Notes: generated from the letters alone by a model not told the origin. A stretch of DNA of 64,000 nt from Betaproteobacteria bacterium (GCA_025350245.1 JANXYG010000004.1:45082-109081); one strand, 5' to 3'. Counted from the first letter of the stretch, positions 20,758 through 32,419 are shown. Numbers and translations: made by a program.

Positions 20758-22665
20758 ATGTTCGACTGGATAGACAAGCACAAACGCGTGATTCAGATCG
20801 TGCTGCTGATCCTGATCGTGCCGCCGTTTGCGTTCTTCGGCATCAACTACTACTTCCAGGACCGCGGCGCCGGCGGTGCCGTGGCAAAGGTGGCCGGCAC
20901 CAGCATTTCCCCGCTGGAATTCGATCAGGCATTGCGCGAAAGGCAGGAGCAGTTGCGCAAGATGATGCAGGGCAAGGCCGACCAGGCCATGCTCGACAGC
21001 AACGAAGTGCGCAATGCCGTCGTTAACGGCCTCGTCGACAAACGAGCCTTGCTCGCGCATGCATTGCAGGCGGGGATCGCGGTTCCGGACGACCAGTTGC
21101 GCAAGATTCTGGCCGAGACGCCTTCCTTCAAGGACGAGACCACCGGCAAGTTCTCCGACACGAAGTATCGGCAACTGCTCGAGGCAAACGGCAAGACCCC
21201 GGCCGGTTTCGAAGACGGCATGCGGCAGGATTTGCGCCTGTCGCAGGTGCGCGACACCGTCATCGGCTCGGTGGTGCTGCCCGCGGGCGTGATCGACCGC
21301 CTGGGTCGCATCCGCGAGCAGCAGCGCGAGCTCAGCCAATGGTTGATCGGCCCCGACGACGTCAAGGCGAAGGTCGCTCTCACCGACGAGGCGGTGAAGG
21401 CGTTCTACGAGGAGCGCAAGGCGGATTTCAAAGTACCCGAACGGGCCCGGGTCGAATACCTCACCCTGACGCTCGACGGCGTCGCTAAGAAATTGATCAT
21501 TCCGGCAGCCGAGATCGCTCAGGAGTTCGAGAAGCGCAAGCAGCAGTTGGCGAGCCCGGAAGAGCGTAAGGCGAGCCACATCCTGATCGCCGTCGCCAAG
21601 GATGCCAAGCCCGACGTGAAGGCGGCCGCACGCAAGCGGGCCGAAGAACTCGTTGCCGAGATCCGGGCCACGCCGAAGTTATTTGCCGACCTCGCCCGCA
21701 AGTATTCGCAAGATCCGGGCTCCGCTAAAAACGGCGGCGATCTCGGCTACTTTGCACCCGGCACCATGGTGAAGGCGTTCGATACGGCGGTGCAGGCTCT
21801 TAAGGTGGGCGAGATCGCCGGACCGGTTGAAACCCTCTATGGCTTTCACGTGATCCGCCTCGATGCCATCAAGGCTGGTGCGGTGGCGAACCTCGACAAG
21901 GTCGGTCCGGAGATCGAGCAGGAGCTGCGCAAGATCAAGGCGGGCCGCGCGTTCGCCGAGGCTGCCGAGCAGCTCCAGGATCTGGTCAACAAGCAGGCCG
22001 ACAGCCTGAAGCTCGCTTCGGCTACCCTTGGGCTGCCGATCCAGACCAGCGACTGGGTGACCCGCAACGGTGGCGGTGATCCGCTGCTGGTGAAACCCGA
22101 ACTGCTGTCGAAGATTTTTTCCGACGACGGCGTGCGCGGCAAGCTCAACACCAATCCGGTCGAAGTCGCCCAGAACACCGTCATCTCCGCACGCGTCATC
22201 GAACATCGTGCCGCCGATGTGCTGCCTTTCGACGATGTGAAGCGCGACGTCCGCGACCAGCTTCTGATCGAGCGCGCCGGCAAGATCGTCGAAGACGACG
22301 GCAAGGCCATGCTCACGCGGCTGCGTGGCGGTGATGACAAGGGCGTCAAGTGGACCGCGCCCGCGATGGTGTCGTTGCAGAACCCCGGCAGTCTGCCGCC
22401 GGCAGCGGCACGCGATGTATTCGGCGCCTCCCCCGACAAGTTGCCGGCGTATGTCGGCATGGCACTCGGCAAGGGCCATTACACGATTTACCGGATATCG
22501 CGCGTGGCCGACGGTAAGTCAATGGACGTGGCTCAGCGCAAGGCGCTGAGCCAGCAACTTTCCCAACTTGCCGCACAGCAGCAATTCGACGCCTATCTTC
22601 AGGCGGTCAAGGCGCAGGCCGGCGTCGAGATCGACGCGTCGAAGATCGAGCGCAAGGCGCAGTAG
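20758..22665 (+). CDS. ppiD: Peptidylprolyl isomerase PpiD (SurA_N / rotamase)
   Basis: MFDWIDKHKRVIQIVLLILIVPPFAFFGINYY; ASHILIAVAKDAKPD...LARKYSQDPGSAKNGGDLGYFAPGTMVKAFD. Confidence 0.95.
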   Translation: MFDWIDKHKRVIQIVLLILIVPPFAFFGINYYFQDRGAGGAVAKVAGTSISPLEFDQALRERQEQLRKMMQGKADQAMLDSNEVRNAVVNGLVDKRALLAHALQAGIAVPDDQLRKILAETPSFKDETTGKFSDTKYRQLLEANGKTPAGFEDGMRQDLRLSQVRDTVIGSVVLPAGVIDRLGRIREQQRELSQWLIGPDDVKAKVALTDEAVKAFYEERKADFKVPERARVEYLTLTLDGVAKKLIIPAAEIAQEFEKRKQQLASPEERKASHILIAVAKDAKPDVKAAARKRAEELVAEIRATPKLFADLARKYSQDPGSAKNGGDLGYFAPGTMVKAFDTAVQALKVGEIAGPVETLYGFHVIRLDAIKAGAVANLDKVGPEIEQELRKIKAGRAFAEAAEQLQDLVNKQADSLKLASATLGLPIQTSDWVTRNGGGDPLLVKPELLSKIFSDDGVRGKLNTNPVEVAQNTVISARVIEHRAADVLPFDDVKRDVRDQLLIERAGKIVEDDGKAMLTRLRGGDDKGVKWTAPAMVSLQNPGSLPPAAARDVFGASPDKLPAYVGMALGKGHYTIYRISRVADGKSMDVAQRKALSQQLSQLAAQQQFDAYLQAVKAQAGVEIDASKIERKAQ

Positions 22666-22677
22666 CGCACCGCCGGT

Positions 22678-23463
22678 TTACTCCATCGACGCGACGGTGG
22701 TCGTGTTGAACCCGGCGTCGACGTACATCACCTCCGCGGTGATGCCGCTCGCGAGCGGACTGAGTAGAAACGCCGCGGCGTTGCCAACCTCGGCAATGGT
22801 CACGTTGCGGCGCAGCGGCGCGTTCTTCTCGTTGAAGGCGAGGATCTTGCCGAACCCGCCGATGCCGGCTGCCGCGAGGGTCTTGATCGGCCCGGCCGAA
22901 ATCGCGTTCACCCGGATGCCTTGCGGACCCAGGCTCTGTGCCATGTAGCGCACGTTGGCTTCGAGGCTCGCCTTGGCCAGCCCCATGATGTTGTAGTTGA
23001 GCATCGAGCGTTCGGCGCCCAGGTACGACAGTGTGAGCAGGGCGGCATCGCGGCCGATGAGCAGGGGGCGGGCGGCTTTCGCCAGCGCGGCAAAGCTGTA
23101 TGAGCTCACGTCGTGCGCGATCCGGAAGGCTTCGCGATCGACCGTGTCGAGGTAGTCGCCGGCCAGCGCCTCGCGCGGGGCGAACGCGATCGAGTGAACC
23201 AGGCCATCGAGGCCGCCCCAGGCGGCACCGAGCGCCGTGAACAGTGCATCGATCTGGGCATCGACCGCCACGTCGCAACCGAACACGAGGCTGCTGTCGA
23301 ACTCCCGGGCGAGTTGGTTGACGCGGTCTTCGACGCGCTCACCCTGGTAGGTGAACGCGAGAACGGCACCCTCACGGTGGCATGCCTTCGCGATGCCGTA
23401 GGCGATCGAGCGGTTGCTCAACATGCCGGTGACGAGAATCTTCCGGTTCTGCAGAAAGCCCAT
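22678..23463 (-). CDS. fabI: Enoyl-[acyl-carrier-protein] reductase FabI
   Basis: [76 protein letters not shown]. Confidence 0.97.
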   Translation of the reverse strand: MGFLQNRKILVTGMLSNRSIAYGIAKACHREGAVLAFTYQGERVEDRVNQLAREFDSSLVFGCDVAVDAQIDALFTALGAAWGGLDGLVHSIAFAPREALAGDYLDTVDREAFRIAHDVSSYSFAALAKAARPLLIGRDAALLTLSYLGAERSMLNYNIMGLAKASLEANVRYMAQSLGPQGIRVNAISAGPIKTLAAAGIGGFGKILAFNEKNAPLRRNVTIAEVGNAAAFLLSPLASGITAEVMYVDAGFNTTTVASME

Positions 23464-23558
23464 TCTTAGTTTTCCTTCGTCTATGGGCGTTATTATAGCC
23501 GCCGATCTTCGGTATTCCCGCCCAGCGGCATACGCTCCCCGAACGACTCCTCCACCGC

Positions 23559-25745
23559 ATGCGTGTTCTCGTTTTCGTCACGGCATCGCTCCTGCTCGCC
23601 GCCAGTGGCGGTTGCAGCAGTCCGTGGAACGATCCCTATCCGGCCGCCGATCGCGCCGGCAACACGCTTTATTCCGCCTTCGTCGAGCGCCCCAAGCACC
23701 TCGATCCGGTGCAGTCGTACAGCTCCAACGAGATCACCTTCACGGCCCAGATCTACACCCCGCCGCTCCAGTATCACTATCTGAAGCGACCCTACACGCT
23801 CATTCCCCAGGCGGCGGTCGACGTACCGGTCCCGTGGTTCGAAGACGCCCAGGGGCGCCGGCTTCCCGAAGACACCCCGCAGGCCGACGTTGCTTTCAGC
23901 GTCTACGAGATCCATCTGCGCCCGGGCATGCGCTACCAGCCGCATCCGGCGTTCGCCATCGCCGCCGACGGCAAACCCCGCTACCTCGAGCTGACCGCGG
24001 CCGGGTTGTCCGGCGTCTACCAATTGCGCGACTTTCGCGAAACCGGTACGCGAACCGTCACCGCGGCGGACTTCGCCTACCAGATCAAGCGGCTTGCGCA
24101 CCCGCGGTTGCACTCGCCCATTTTCGGCCTGATGAGCGAGTACATCGTCGGACTCAAGGAGTACTCGGGCACCCTCAAGAAGGCCAACGCGGCGCTGGCG
24201 GCACAGGGGCGGGGCGACGCATGGCTCGATCTGCGCCGGTACCCGCTCACGGGCGTCGAGGTGGTGGACGATGCCACCTATCGGATCCGGCTCAAGGGCA
24301 AGTATCCGCAATTCGTGTATTGGCTGGCGATGCCGTTCTTCGCGCCGCTGCCGGTGGAAGCCGATCGCTTCTACGCCGAACCCGGTCTGGTGAGCCGCAA
24401 CATCACGCTCGACTGGTACCCGGTCGGCGCCGGCCCCTACATGCTCACCGTCAACGATCCCAACCGGCAGATGGTGCTCGAGCGCAATCCCAATTTCGCC
24501 GGTGAAACCTATCCCGGTGAGGGCGAAGCCGAAGATGCCGCCGACGGACTTCTCGAAGATGCCGGCAAACCCATCCCGTTCATCGATCGCGCGGTCTACA
24601 GTCTCGAGAAGGAAAGTATTCCCTACTGGAACAAATTCCTGCAGGGGTACTACGACGCTTCCGGCATCAGCTCCGATGCCTTCGATCAGGCGATCCAGTT
24701 CGGCAGTGGCGGCCAGGTGATGCTGACCGACGACATGCGCGAGAAAGGCATATCGCTCAAGACCGCGGTGTCGCCGTCCACCTTCTACATGGGGTTCAAT
24801 ATGCTCGATGGTGTGGTCGGCGGCGACACCGAGCGAGCACGCAAGCTGCGCCGGGCGATCTCGATTGCCGTTGACTACGAGGAGTTCATCTCCATCTTCT
24901 CCAATGGGCGTGGCATCGCCGCGCAGGGGCCGTTGCCGCCTGGAATCTTCGGGTATCGCGACGGTGAAGCGGGCATCAATCGCTATGTCTACGACTGGAT
25001 CGATGGCGCGCCGCAACGCAAGCCGATCGAGACCGCGAAGCTGCTGCTCGACGAAGCCGGCTATGCGGGCGGCACCGATCGCGGCACCGGCGCGCCGCTC
25101 CTGCTGTATCTCGACGCGACCGCGCGCGGACCCGACGACAAGTCGCGTCTCGACTGGCTGCGCAAGCAGTTCAACAAGCTCAACATCAACCTGGTGGTCC
25201 GGGCAACCGACTACAACCGTTTCCAGGAAAAGGTGATCAAGGGCAATGCACAAATCTTCTACTCGGGCTGGAACGCCGACTACCCCGATCCGGAAAATTT
25301 CCTGTTCCTGTTGCACGGGCCGCAGAGCAAGGTGAAGTCCCAGGGTGAGAATGCCTCCAACTGGGAGAATGCCGAATTCGATCGCCTGTTCGACCGCATG
25401 AAGAACATGCCCAACGGCGATGAGCGGCAGGAGATCATCGATCGGATGACCGAGATCACCCGCCGTGAGGCGCCATGGTTATGGGGTCTGAATCCGAAGG
25501 AATACGGGCTGTCGCATGTGTGGATGAAGAACCGCAAGCCTAACCAGATCGCCAACAATGTCCTCAAATACCAGCGCATCGACGCGGCCCAGCGAGCGGC
25601 GCTGCGTGACCAGTGGAATGGTCCGGTGCTGTGGCCGCTCGTGGTTGCCCTGATGGTGCTCGCGGTGTTCGGCCTGGTGGCGCGCGGCGCCTGGCGCCGG
25701 CGCGAACGCGGCAAGGGTCGCCTCGACGTCGACGGCACTCACTGA
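23559..25745 (+). CDS. yejA: Extracellular solute-binding protein, peptide ABC transporter (YejA-like)
   Basis: SBP family 5 features ([42 protein letters not shown]); followed by matching permeases and ATPase. Confidence 0.85.
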   Translation: MRVLVFVTASLLLAASGGCSSPWNDPYPAADRAGNTLYSAFVERPKHLDPVQSYSSNEITFTAQIYTPPLQYHYLKRPYTLIPQAAVDVPVPWFEDAQGRRLPEDTPQADVAFSVYEIHLRPGMRYQPHPAFAIAADGKPRYLELTAAGLSGVYQLRDFRETGTRTVTAADFAYQIKRLAHPRLHSPIFGLMSEYIVGLKEYSGTLKKANAALAAQGRGDAWLDLRRYPLTGVEVVDDATYRIRLKGKYPQFVYWLAMPFFAPLPVEADRFYAEPGLVSRNITLDWYPVGAGPYMLTVNDPNRQMVLERNPNFAGETYPGEGEAEDAADGLLEDAGKPIPFIDRAVYSLEKESIPYWNKFLQGYYDASGISSDAFDQAIQFGSGGQVMLTDDMREKGISLKTAVSPSTFYMGFNMLDGVVGGDTERARKLRRAISIAVDYEEFISIFSNGRGIAAQGPLPPGIFGYRDGEAGINRYVYDWIDGAPQRKPIETAKLLLDEAGYAGGTDRGTGAPLLLYLDATARGPDDKSRLDWLRKQFNKLNINLVVRATDYNRFQEKVIKGNAQIFYSGWNADYPDPENFLFLLHGPQSKVKSQGENASNWENAEFDRLFDRMKNMPNGDERQEIIDRMTEITRREAPWLWGLNPKEYGLSHVWMKNRKPNQIANNVLKYQRIDAAQRAALRDQWNGPVLWPLVVALMVLAVFGLVARGAWRRRERGKGRLDVDGTH

Positions 25746-26725
25746 TGCTGCGCTATCTGATCCGCCGCGTGCTGTATGCGATTCCGATCCTGATCGGAGT
25801 CAACGTACTCACATTCACCTTGTTCTTCATCGTCAATTCGCCCGATGACATGGCGCGCATGCAGCTCGGGGTGAAGCGCGTCACGCCGGAAGCCATCGAC
25901 AACTGGAAGCGCGAGCGCGGCTACGATCGGCCACTGCTCTGGAACGGATCGGCGCAGGGCATCGACCGGGTGCGCGACACGATCTTCTTCACGCATTCGC
26001 TGCGGCTGTTCAAGTTCGATTTCGGCACCGCTGAATCCGATGGTCGCGACATCGGTCACGAGATTCGCACGCGGATGTGGCCGAGCCTGTCGATCGCGTT
26101 GCCTGTGTTCATCGTCGGGCTCGCCACGTATGTCACGTTCGCGCTGCTGATGGCGCTGTTTCGCGCCACCTTTCTCGACTTCGCGGGGGTGCTCGTCTGC
26201 GTGACCGCGATGGCGATTTCCACCATGTTCTACATCATCGGCGGGCAGTTCCTGGTGTGCAAACTGTGGAACCTCGCCCCGATCTCCGGCTTCGCGCCGG
26301 GGATCGGGGCGTGGCGATTCATCCTGCTGCCGGTCGGGGTCGGGCTGGTCGCCGGCTTCGGCGAAAGCAGCCGCTGGTATCGCACCATCTTCCTCGAGGA
26401 GATCAACAAGGACTACGTTCGCACCGCCCGCGCAAAGGGCTTGTCGGAGGGGCGGGTGTTGGTGCATCACGTGCTGCGCAACGCGCTCATCCCGATCCTG
26501 ACCGGCGTGGTGGTGGTGATTCCCGGGCTGTTCCTGGGCAGCCTGGTCACAGAATCGTTCTTCGGCATTCCCGGTCTGGGAAGTTACACGATCGACGCGA
26601 TCGGTTCGCAGGACTTCGCGGTCGTGCGTTCGATGGTGTTTCTCGGGTCGCTCCTCTACATCGTCGGGCTCATCCTCACCGACATCTCCTACACGCTGGT
26701 CGACCCGAGGATACGGTTCGAATGA
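25745..26725 (+). CDS. yejB: Peptide ABC transporter permease (YejB-like)
   Basis: [73 protein letters not shown]. Confidence 0.92.
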   Translation: MLRYLIRRVLYAIPILIGVNVLTFTLFFIVNSPDDMARMQLGVKRVTPEAIDNWKRERGYDRPLLWNGSAQGIDRVRDTIFFTHSLRLFKFDFGTAESDGRDIGHEIRTRMWPSLSIALPVFIVGLATYVTFALLMALFRATFLDFAGVLVCVTAMAISTMFYIIGGQFLVCKLWNLAPISGFAPGIGAWRFILLPVGVGLVAGFGESSRWYRTIFLEEINKDYVRTARAKGLSEGRVLVHHVLRNALIPILTGVVVVIPGLFLGSLVTESFFGIPGLGSYTIDAIGSQDFAVVRSMVFLGSLLYIVGLILTDISYTLVDPRIRFE

Positions 26726-28212
26726 TGGCGGGTTTCCGACCGGTGATCCTGTGGACCGACGCGCTGGTGCTCGGGCTGGTGGCGAGCGTGTTCCTGTTCG
26801 CGTTGTACACATCGCGTCACGAGCACCTGCGGGCGCCATGGCGCAAGGTTGCGCGCTCGACCAGCGGCATGGTCGCCGCGACCGTGCTGCTCGGGTTCTT
26901 CGTGGTCGGATTTCTCGATTCGATGCATTGGCAGAGGGCGCTGCCGGGCGACAACAAGGCCGGCACCGCGACCCGCTACGCGCCCGAAGTGTTGTCGGTG
27001 CTCGATGTCGTGGCCGAGCCCCTGCGCACCCACCCCGAGCGCACGTTCTCGGCGCCGTTCGCGGTGCATGCCCACACCCGTGAGACCGTCACTCTCCCCG
27101 ACGGCGGCCAGGTGCGCGACTTTCCCCGGCTCAAGTTCGGCGGCCGGCATCTGGCCGATCCCGAGCGCGACCGTGACGCCGACATCTCGCTTGGCGTGCT
27201 GCAAGGTATCGCGCTTGCCGTGGTGGCCTGGATCGCCGCGGGCGCCCTGGTCACCGGGATCGCGGCCGCAAGGTCGCGACGCCGGTTTGGCGAGGTCTCC
27301 GGCGATCTTTGGCATGGTCGGCTCGACACGCCGCTTCGTGCCGTGCTGATCACGCTGGGCGTGCTGCTTTGCCTGATGGTGCCGCTTGCGCTGCTGTCGG
27401 GCCGCTACCACGTGTTCGGTACCGACAAGGTCGGTCAGGACGTTTTCTATCTCACCCTGAAGAGCATTCGTACCGGGCTCGTGATCGGTACCGTCACTAC
27501 CCTGGTGATGCTGCCCTTCGCGCTCGTCCTCGGACTCATGGCCGGTTATTTCCGCGGCTGGGTCGACGACGTGATCCAGTATCTTTACACGACGCTCAGT
27601 TCGATCCCCGGGGTGCTGCTGATCGCCGCGTCGGTGCTGATGATGCAGGTCTACATGGACACGCACGCCGATATCTTCGATTCGGTCACGCGCCGCGCCG
27701 ATTTCCGTCTGCTGTTCCTGTGCCTGATCCTGGGCGTGACCAGCTGGACCGGCCTGTGCCGGCTGCTGCGCGGCGAGACGCTGAAGCTGCGCGAGCTCGA
27801 TTTCGTGCATGCCGCCGAGGCGTTCGGCGTGGGGCCATGGCGGATCATGTTGCGCCATGTCCTGCCCAATGTGATCCACATCGTGATCATCACCACGGTG
27901 CTGGGTTTCAGCGGCCTGGTGCTGGCCGAGGCGGTGCTCTCCTACGTCGGTGTCGGGGTCGACCCGGCCATGAACAGTTTCGGCACGATGATCAACGCCG
28001 CGCGTCTCGAGATGGCGAGGGAGCCGATCGTCTGGTGGTCGCTGGCAGCGGCGTTCGTGTTCATGTTCGTGCTGGTGCTATCGGCCAATCTCTTTGCCGA
28101 TGCCGTGCGCGACGCGCTCGACCCGCGCATCCGGGCGCAATTCGTGCGCCCCGGTGTCTGGCAGCATCTTGCGCGCGAGGCAAATTCGCGTCTGCGGGTT
28201 GGTGCCCGATGA
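26722..28212 (+). CDS. yejE: Peptide ABC transporter permease (YejE-like)
   Basis: FGTDKVGQDVFYLTLKSIRTGLVIG; LRELDFVHAAEAFGVGPWRIMLRHVLPNVIHIVII. Confidence 0.92.
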   Translation: MMAGFRPVILWTDALVLGLVASVFLFALYTSRHEHLRAPWRKVARSTSGMVAATVLLGFFVVGFLDSMHWQRALPGDNKAGTATRYAPEVLSVLDVVAEPLRTHPERTFSAPFAVHAHTRETVTLPDGGQVRDFPRLKFGGRHLADPERDRDADISLGVLQGIALAVVAWIAAGALVTGIAAARSRRRFGEVSGDLWHGRLDTPLRAVLITLGVLLCLMVPLALLSGRYHVFGTDKVGQDVFYLTLKSIRTGLVIGTVTTLVMLPFALVLGLMAGYFRGWVDDVIQYLYTTLSSIPGVLLIAASVLMMQVYMDTHADIFDSVTRRADFRLLFLCLILGVTSWTGLCRLLRGETLKLRELDFVHAAEAFGVGPWRIMLRHVLPNVIHIVIITTVLGFSGLVLAEAVLSYVGVGVDPAMNSFGTMINAARLEMAREPIVWWSLAAAFVFMFVLVLSANLFADAVRDALDPRIRAQFVRPGVWQHLAREANSRLRVGAR

Positions 28213-30218
28213 CGACCCCGTTGCTGCAGGTCGAGGACCTTCGCACCTGGGTCGCCAGCGGCGATCGCATTGCCCGCGCGGTGGACGGCGTTTCGTTCTC
28301 GATCGAGCGCGGCGAGACTTTCGCGTTGCTCGGCGAATCGGGCTGCGGCAAGTCGCTCACCGCATTGTCGATCATGCGTCTGCTGCCCGATGCGGGTGCG
28401 ATCGTCTCCGGCCGGGTGCGCCTCGATGGCACCGATCTCGTCGCGCTGCCGGAACGCCGCATGCGCGATTTCCGCGGGCGCAAGATCGCGATGATTTTTC
28501 AGGAGCCGGGCGCCAGCCTGAACCCGGTGATGAGCGTCGGTGACCAGGTTCGCGAAACCCTCGCGCGACACCTCGGGCTGGTCGGTGACGCGGCTGACCG
28601 TCGCGTGCTCGAACTGTTCGATGCCGTCGGAATTCCCGATCCCGAACGCCGGCTCGGCGAATTTCCGTTCCAGCTCTCCGGTGGTCTGAAACAGCGGGTG
28701 ATGATCGCCGCTGCGCTTGCCTGCGAACCGCAACTGCTGATCGCCGACGAACCCACCACGGCGCTCGATGTCACCATCCAGGCGCAGGTGCTCGAACTGC
28801 TGCGGGACATCCAGCGGCGGTCTGGCATGTCGATGCTGCTGATCACCCATGATCTCGGCGTCGTCGCGGAAACCGCGCACCGGGTCGCAGTCATGTATGC
28901 CGGCGAGATCGTCGAGACCGCGCCGCGCGAGATCTTCTTCTCGCGCCCTGCGCATCCCTACACGCGCAAGCTGTTCGCGTCGGTGCCCGGCGAGAGTGCC
29001 CGCGATGCTCCGCTCGCGGTCATTCGCGGGGCGGTCCCGCCGTTGTGGCAAACATTCGAGGGTTGCCGTTTCGCCGATCGCTGCGACCGCGCTGGTGAGG
29101 TCTGTGTCCAGGTCGTGCCGACGTTCCGGCCGGTGGCTCCCGGACAGAGTGCGCGATGCCATCTTTACAACGATGACGGGCCCGGTGTGGTGACCGAAAC
29201 CGCACCTGCCGCGGTTGCGCCACCGCGAAGCGTGGGGTCGGTCGCGCCCGACACCCTGCTGGAAGTGGAGGGGCTCAAGATCCACTTCCCGATCCGCAAA
29301 GGTCTGTTCAAACGCGTGGTGGGTCATGTTCGCGCCGTCGACGGCATCTCGCTCACGATCCCGCGCGGGCGCACGCTGGCGCTGGTGGGCGAATCCGGCT
29401 GCGGCAAGACGACGGCAGGCAAGGGTATCGTGCGGCTGCTCCCCGCAACGGCTGGCGCGATCCGGTTCGAAGGCGTCGACCTCCTGCAACTCGATCAGGC
29501 CCGGTTGCGGCGTCGGCGCCGCGACTTCCAGATCATCTTCCAGGACCCGTTCGCGTCGCTCAATCCGCGCATGCGGGTGCTCGAGATCGTCGGTGAAGGC
29601 ATCGCCGCGCTCGGCATCGCCACCACGGCGGGCGAACGCGAAGCCAGGGTCGACATGCTGCTCGCGCAGGTCGGGCTTGCGTACGACATGAAGTATCGCT
29701 ACCCGCACGAATTCTCCGGCGGTCAGCGGCAGCGGATCGCCATTGCACGGGCGCTGGCCGTCAATCCCAAGCTCATCGTCTGCGATGAGCCCACGTCGGC
29801 GCTGGATGTCTCGGTGCAGGCCCAGATTCTCAACCTGCTGCGCGAGTTGCAGGAGCGGCTCGGGCTGTCGTACCTGTTCATCACCCACAACATCTCGGTG
29901 GTCGAGTTCCTCGCCCATGAGGTCGCCGTGATGTATCTGGGGCGCATCGTCGAGCATGGCAACGTCCATGACGTGCTGCATTCGCCGGCGCATCCCTACA
30001 CGCAGGCGCTGCTGTCGGCGGTGCCGCGCATCGATGCCGCCGACCGTCGCAGCGTCGTGAGGCTGCAAGGCGATATGCCGTCACCGGCGGCACCGCCACC
30101 GGGTTGCCACTTCGAGCCGCGATGTCCAAAGGCCAAAGTGGCCTGCGCACAGGCCTATCCAACGGAAGTCACGCTATCGGCCGGGCACCGGGTGCGCTGC
30201 ATTCTTTATCCGGAATGA
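28209..30218 (+). CDS. yejF: Dual-domain peptide ABC transporter ATP-binding protein (YejF-like)
   Basis: Two Walker A motifs (GESGCGKSLTA; GESGCGKTTAG) and two ABC signatures (LSGGLKQR; FSGGQRQR). Confidence 0.94.
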   Translation: MTTPLLQVEDLRTWVASGDRIARAVDGVSFSIERGETFALLGESGCGKSLTALSIMRLLPDAGAIVSGRVRLDGTDLVALPERRMRDFRGRKIAMIFQEPGASLNPVMSVGDQVRETLARHLGLVGDAADRRVLELFDAVGIPDPERRLGEFPFQLSGGLKQRVMIAAALACEPQLLIADEPTTALDVTIQAQVLELLRDIQRRSGMSMLLITHDLGVVAETAHRVAVMYAGEIVETAPREIFFSRPAHPYTRKLFASVPGESARDAPLAVIRGAVPPLWQTFEGCRFADRCDRAGEVCVQVVPTFRPVAPGQSARCHLYNDDGPGVVTETAPAAVAPPRSVGSVAPDTLLEVEGLKIHFPIRKGLFKRVVGHVRAVDGISLTIPRGRTLALVGESGCGKTTAGKGIVRLLPATAGAIRFEGVDLLQLDQARLRRRRRDFQIIFQDPFASLNPRMRVLEIVGEGIAALGIATTAGEREARVDMLLAQVGLAYDMKYRYPHEFSGGQRQRIAIARALAVNPKLIVCDEPTSALDVSVQAQILNLLRELQERLGLSYLFITHNISVVEFLAHEVAVMYLGRIVEHGNVHDVLHSPAHPYTQALLSAVPRIDAADRRSVVRLQGDMPSPAAPPPGCHFEPRCPKAKVACAQAYPTEVTLSAGHRVRCILYPE

Positions 30219-30221
30219 ACA

Positions 30222-30243
30222 ACGGCGTCCACCAGGACGCCGT
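30222..30243. terminator. Hairpin between convergent yejF and mltD (possible terminator)
   Basis: ACGGCGTCC-acca-GGACGCCGT, perfect 9-bp arms; no clear T-run. Confidence 0.5.
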
Positions 30244-30269
30244 CGGGTCGATGCGTTTTCTGCCTGGAT

Positions 30270-32207
30270 TCAGTTGCGGGCGAGGTGTTGGCGGCGATCA
30301 CCCACTCGCCGGACCTTGGGTGCCGCAGGCGTCTTGAGTGCTCGCATCTTGCGTTCGGCGTGCGCTCGCTTCGAGCCTGACGCCGCCGTCCGAACCTTCA
30401 CCAGACCGACATTGGTCTGGTGTGGCCGGCCTTTGACCATCTGCGTTGGTGGCACGCGCTTGGCGCCCGTATCCGGGTAGATGGCGAGTGCCTGTCCGAC
30501 GGCAAGACGGCCTTGCAGGTGGTTCCAGCGCTGCAACTGGGCCATCGTGACCCGGTGCCGCAGGGCGATGCTGCGCATGGTGTCGCCGCGCCGTACCCGG
30601 TATTCGATGGACTCCATCGCCGCCGGCGCGGGCTGGAAATCGAGAGTGCTGTAGGTGTTGTCGAAGTTACCGGCGTCGATGTTGCCCGGTAGCGGTACCA
30701 GCAGGGTATGTCCGCTGCGGACCTTGCGACGCTGGTCGAGTCCGTTGACCTGGCGCAGCGTTGCCGCGGTCATGTGGAAACGTGCGGCCACCTGCTCGAT
30801 GCCTTCCTTCTGGCGCAGCGTGTAGGTCTGCCAGGTTACCAGCGGATCATCGTTGGCTTCGAGGTTGGCGGTGAAGACGCCGGCCTTGTCCACGGGCAGC
30901 AGCAGGGTCCGGCCTGACGAGGTGATCACCGGGCGGTTGTGTGCGGGATTGAGGTAACGGAACTCCTCGAGCGGCACTTCGGCCAATTGGGCGGCACGCT
31001 TGAAGTCGATGTGCGCTGGTGCGGCGACCTTGATGAAATAGGGCTGATTGGGAATGTCTTCGAGCACGACGCCGTATCGGGCCGGATCGGCAATGATGTT
31101 CTTCACCGCCTGGAGCTTGGGAACATAGTTGGCGGTTTCGGCCGGCATGTGCAGGCTTTCGTAGTCGCCCGACTGGCCCTTGCGCGCGTTGCGTTCTACG
31201 GCTCTTGCCACGGAGCCTTCGCCCCAGTTGTAGGCGGCGAGCGCCAGTTGCCAGTCGCCGAAATCGCCGTAGAGCTTCTGCAGGTAGTCGAGCGCGGCAA
31301 AGGTAGCTGCGGTGACGTCCCGGCGACCGTCGTACCACCAGTTCTGTTCGAGCCCGTAGTGCTTGCCAGTGGCCGGGATGAATTGCCAGATGCCTGATGC
31401 CTTGGCGGTCGAGTAGGCAATCGGGTTGTAGGCGCTCTCGATCATGGGCAGCAGGGCGAGTTCGAGCGGCATCTGGCGTTTTTCGAGTTCCTCGACCACG
31501 AAATGCAGGTAGCGCCGGCTGCGTTCCATCATCCGCTGCATGTAGTCCGGGCGATTGAGGTACCAGGCCACGTGGCGTTGCACCAGCGGTGAATCGATGT
31601 CGCGCACGGAGAAACCGGACCGGATGCGGTCCCACAGGTTTGCCGACTTCGGCGGTACCGGGCTGTCGGAATAGGTCGGCGCGGGTAACGCGGTCGGTAT
31701 CGATGCCGGGGGGGCGATCACCAGTGGCAACGGCACGGTTGCGGGCTCGCGTACCACCGACGGGGAAGCCGGCGTGACGATTGCCTCCGGTACGCCGGAC
31801 GAGGCTGCGGGAGGCGCAGCAACGACATTCGGGAGATGGGGGGCGGCGACGCCCGGCCGTTGGGGTACGGCGTCGGGTGTCACGACAAGTGCGGTGGCGT
31901 AGGGCGGCAGCGTGCCGACGGAATTGGCGGCGACCTGGACCGCTTTGGATTGCCTGGGCCGAGACGAATTTCGCCAGGCGAGCAATTCGGCTCGCGAAGA
32001 CTCTGCGACCGATGGCGAAGGCGTCGGGACCGACAGCGGCATGGCGACTTCGACCGTTTGAGGCCACTGCGGCGCCGGCTGCGTATACGTCTTGGCCGTC
32101 GCGATTTCTCCGGCGGTTGCTCGCGGTCCGTTCGTGACGGCGCATGCCTGGTTGACCAGGCCGAGCACCACACACGCCAATGTGAGCCTGGTTGCGTTAC
32201 GTATCAT
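30270..32207 (-). CDS. mltD: Membrane-bound lytic murein transglycosylase D with LysM repeats
   Basis: ELALLPMIESAYNPIAYSTAKASGIWQFIPATGKHYGL; YRVRRGDTMRSIALRHRVTMAQLQRWN (LysM). Confidence 0.93.
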   Translation of the reverse strand: MIRNATRLTLACVVLGLVNQACAVTNGPRATAGEIATAKTYTQPAPQWPQTVEVAMPLSVPTPSPSVAESSRAELLAWRNSSRPRQSKAVQVAANSVGTLPPYATALVVTPDAVPQRPGVAAPHLPNVVAAPPAASSGVPEAIVTPASPSVVREPATVPLPLVIAPPASIPTALPAPTYSDSPVPPKSANLWDRIRSGFSVRDIDSPLVQRHVAWYLNRPDYMQRMMERSRRYLHFVVEELEKRQMPLELALLPMIESAYNPIAYSTAKASGIWQFIPATGKHYGLEQNWWYDGRRDVTAATFAALDYLQKLYGDFGDWQLALAAYNWGEGSVARAVERNARKGQSGDYESLHMPAETANYVPKLQAVKNIIADPARYGVVLEDIPNQPYFIKVAAPAHIDFKRAAQLAEVPLEEFRYLNPAHNRPVITSSGRTLLLPVDKAGVFTANLEANDDPLVTWQTYTLRQKEGIEQVAARFHMTAATLRQVNGLDQRRKVRSGHTLLVPLPGNIDAGNFDNTYSTLDFQPAPAAMESIEYRVRRGDTMRSIALRHRVTMAQLQRWNHLQGRLAVGQALAIYPDTGAKRVPPTQMVKGRPHQTNVGLVKVRTAASGSKRAHAERKMRALKTPAAPKVRRVGDRRQHLARN

Positions 32208-32351
32208 CTGCCAAATCTGTGCAATCGCATCAAGGATGCTATACAGGCCTTTGATTCTGGTCAACAATTTTTTCTCCTCAGGCCCCGAATAAAGATCTTT
32301 ACGGCACCTTTGGCCCGGTCTGAAGGGACGGAACTCGGGAAGGACGCCGCC

Positions 32352-32410
32352 GGGCTGCAGCTGCGCTGCGCCTTCCCCCTCCAGGGGGCGCAGCATCCTC
32401 GGGGGGGCCT
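32352..32410. repeat. GC-rich intergenic repeat element, copy 2
   Basis: gggctgcagctgcgctgcgccttccccctccagggggcg resembles the reverse complement of 4355-4397. Confidence 0.7.
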
Positions 32411-32419
32411 GTGGTGCCG

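Noticed and set aside
27942-30068. 708-aa minus-strand ORF antisense to yejE/yejF
   Set aside because: Antisense shadow in GC-rich coding DNA.
27309-30218. 969-aa ORF as one ABC ATPase
   Set aside because: The first 300 residues overlap yejE out of frame; real start at 28209 with ATGA overlap.
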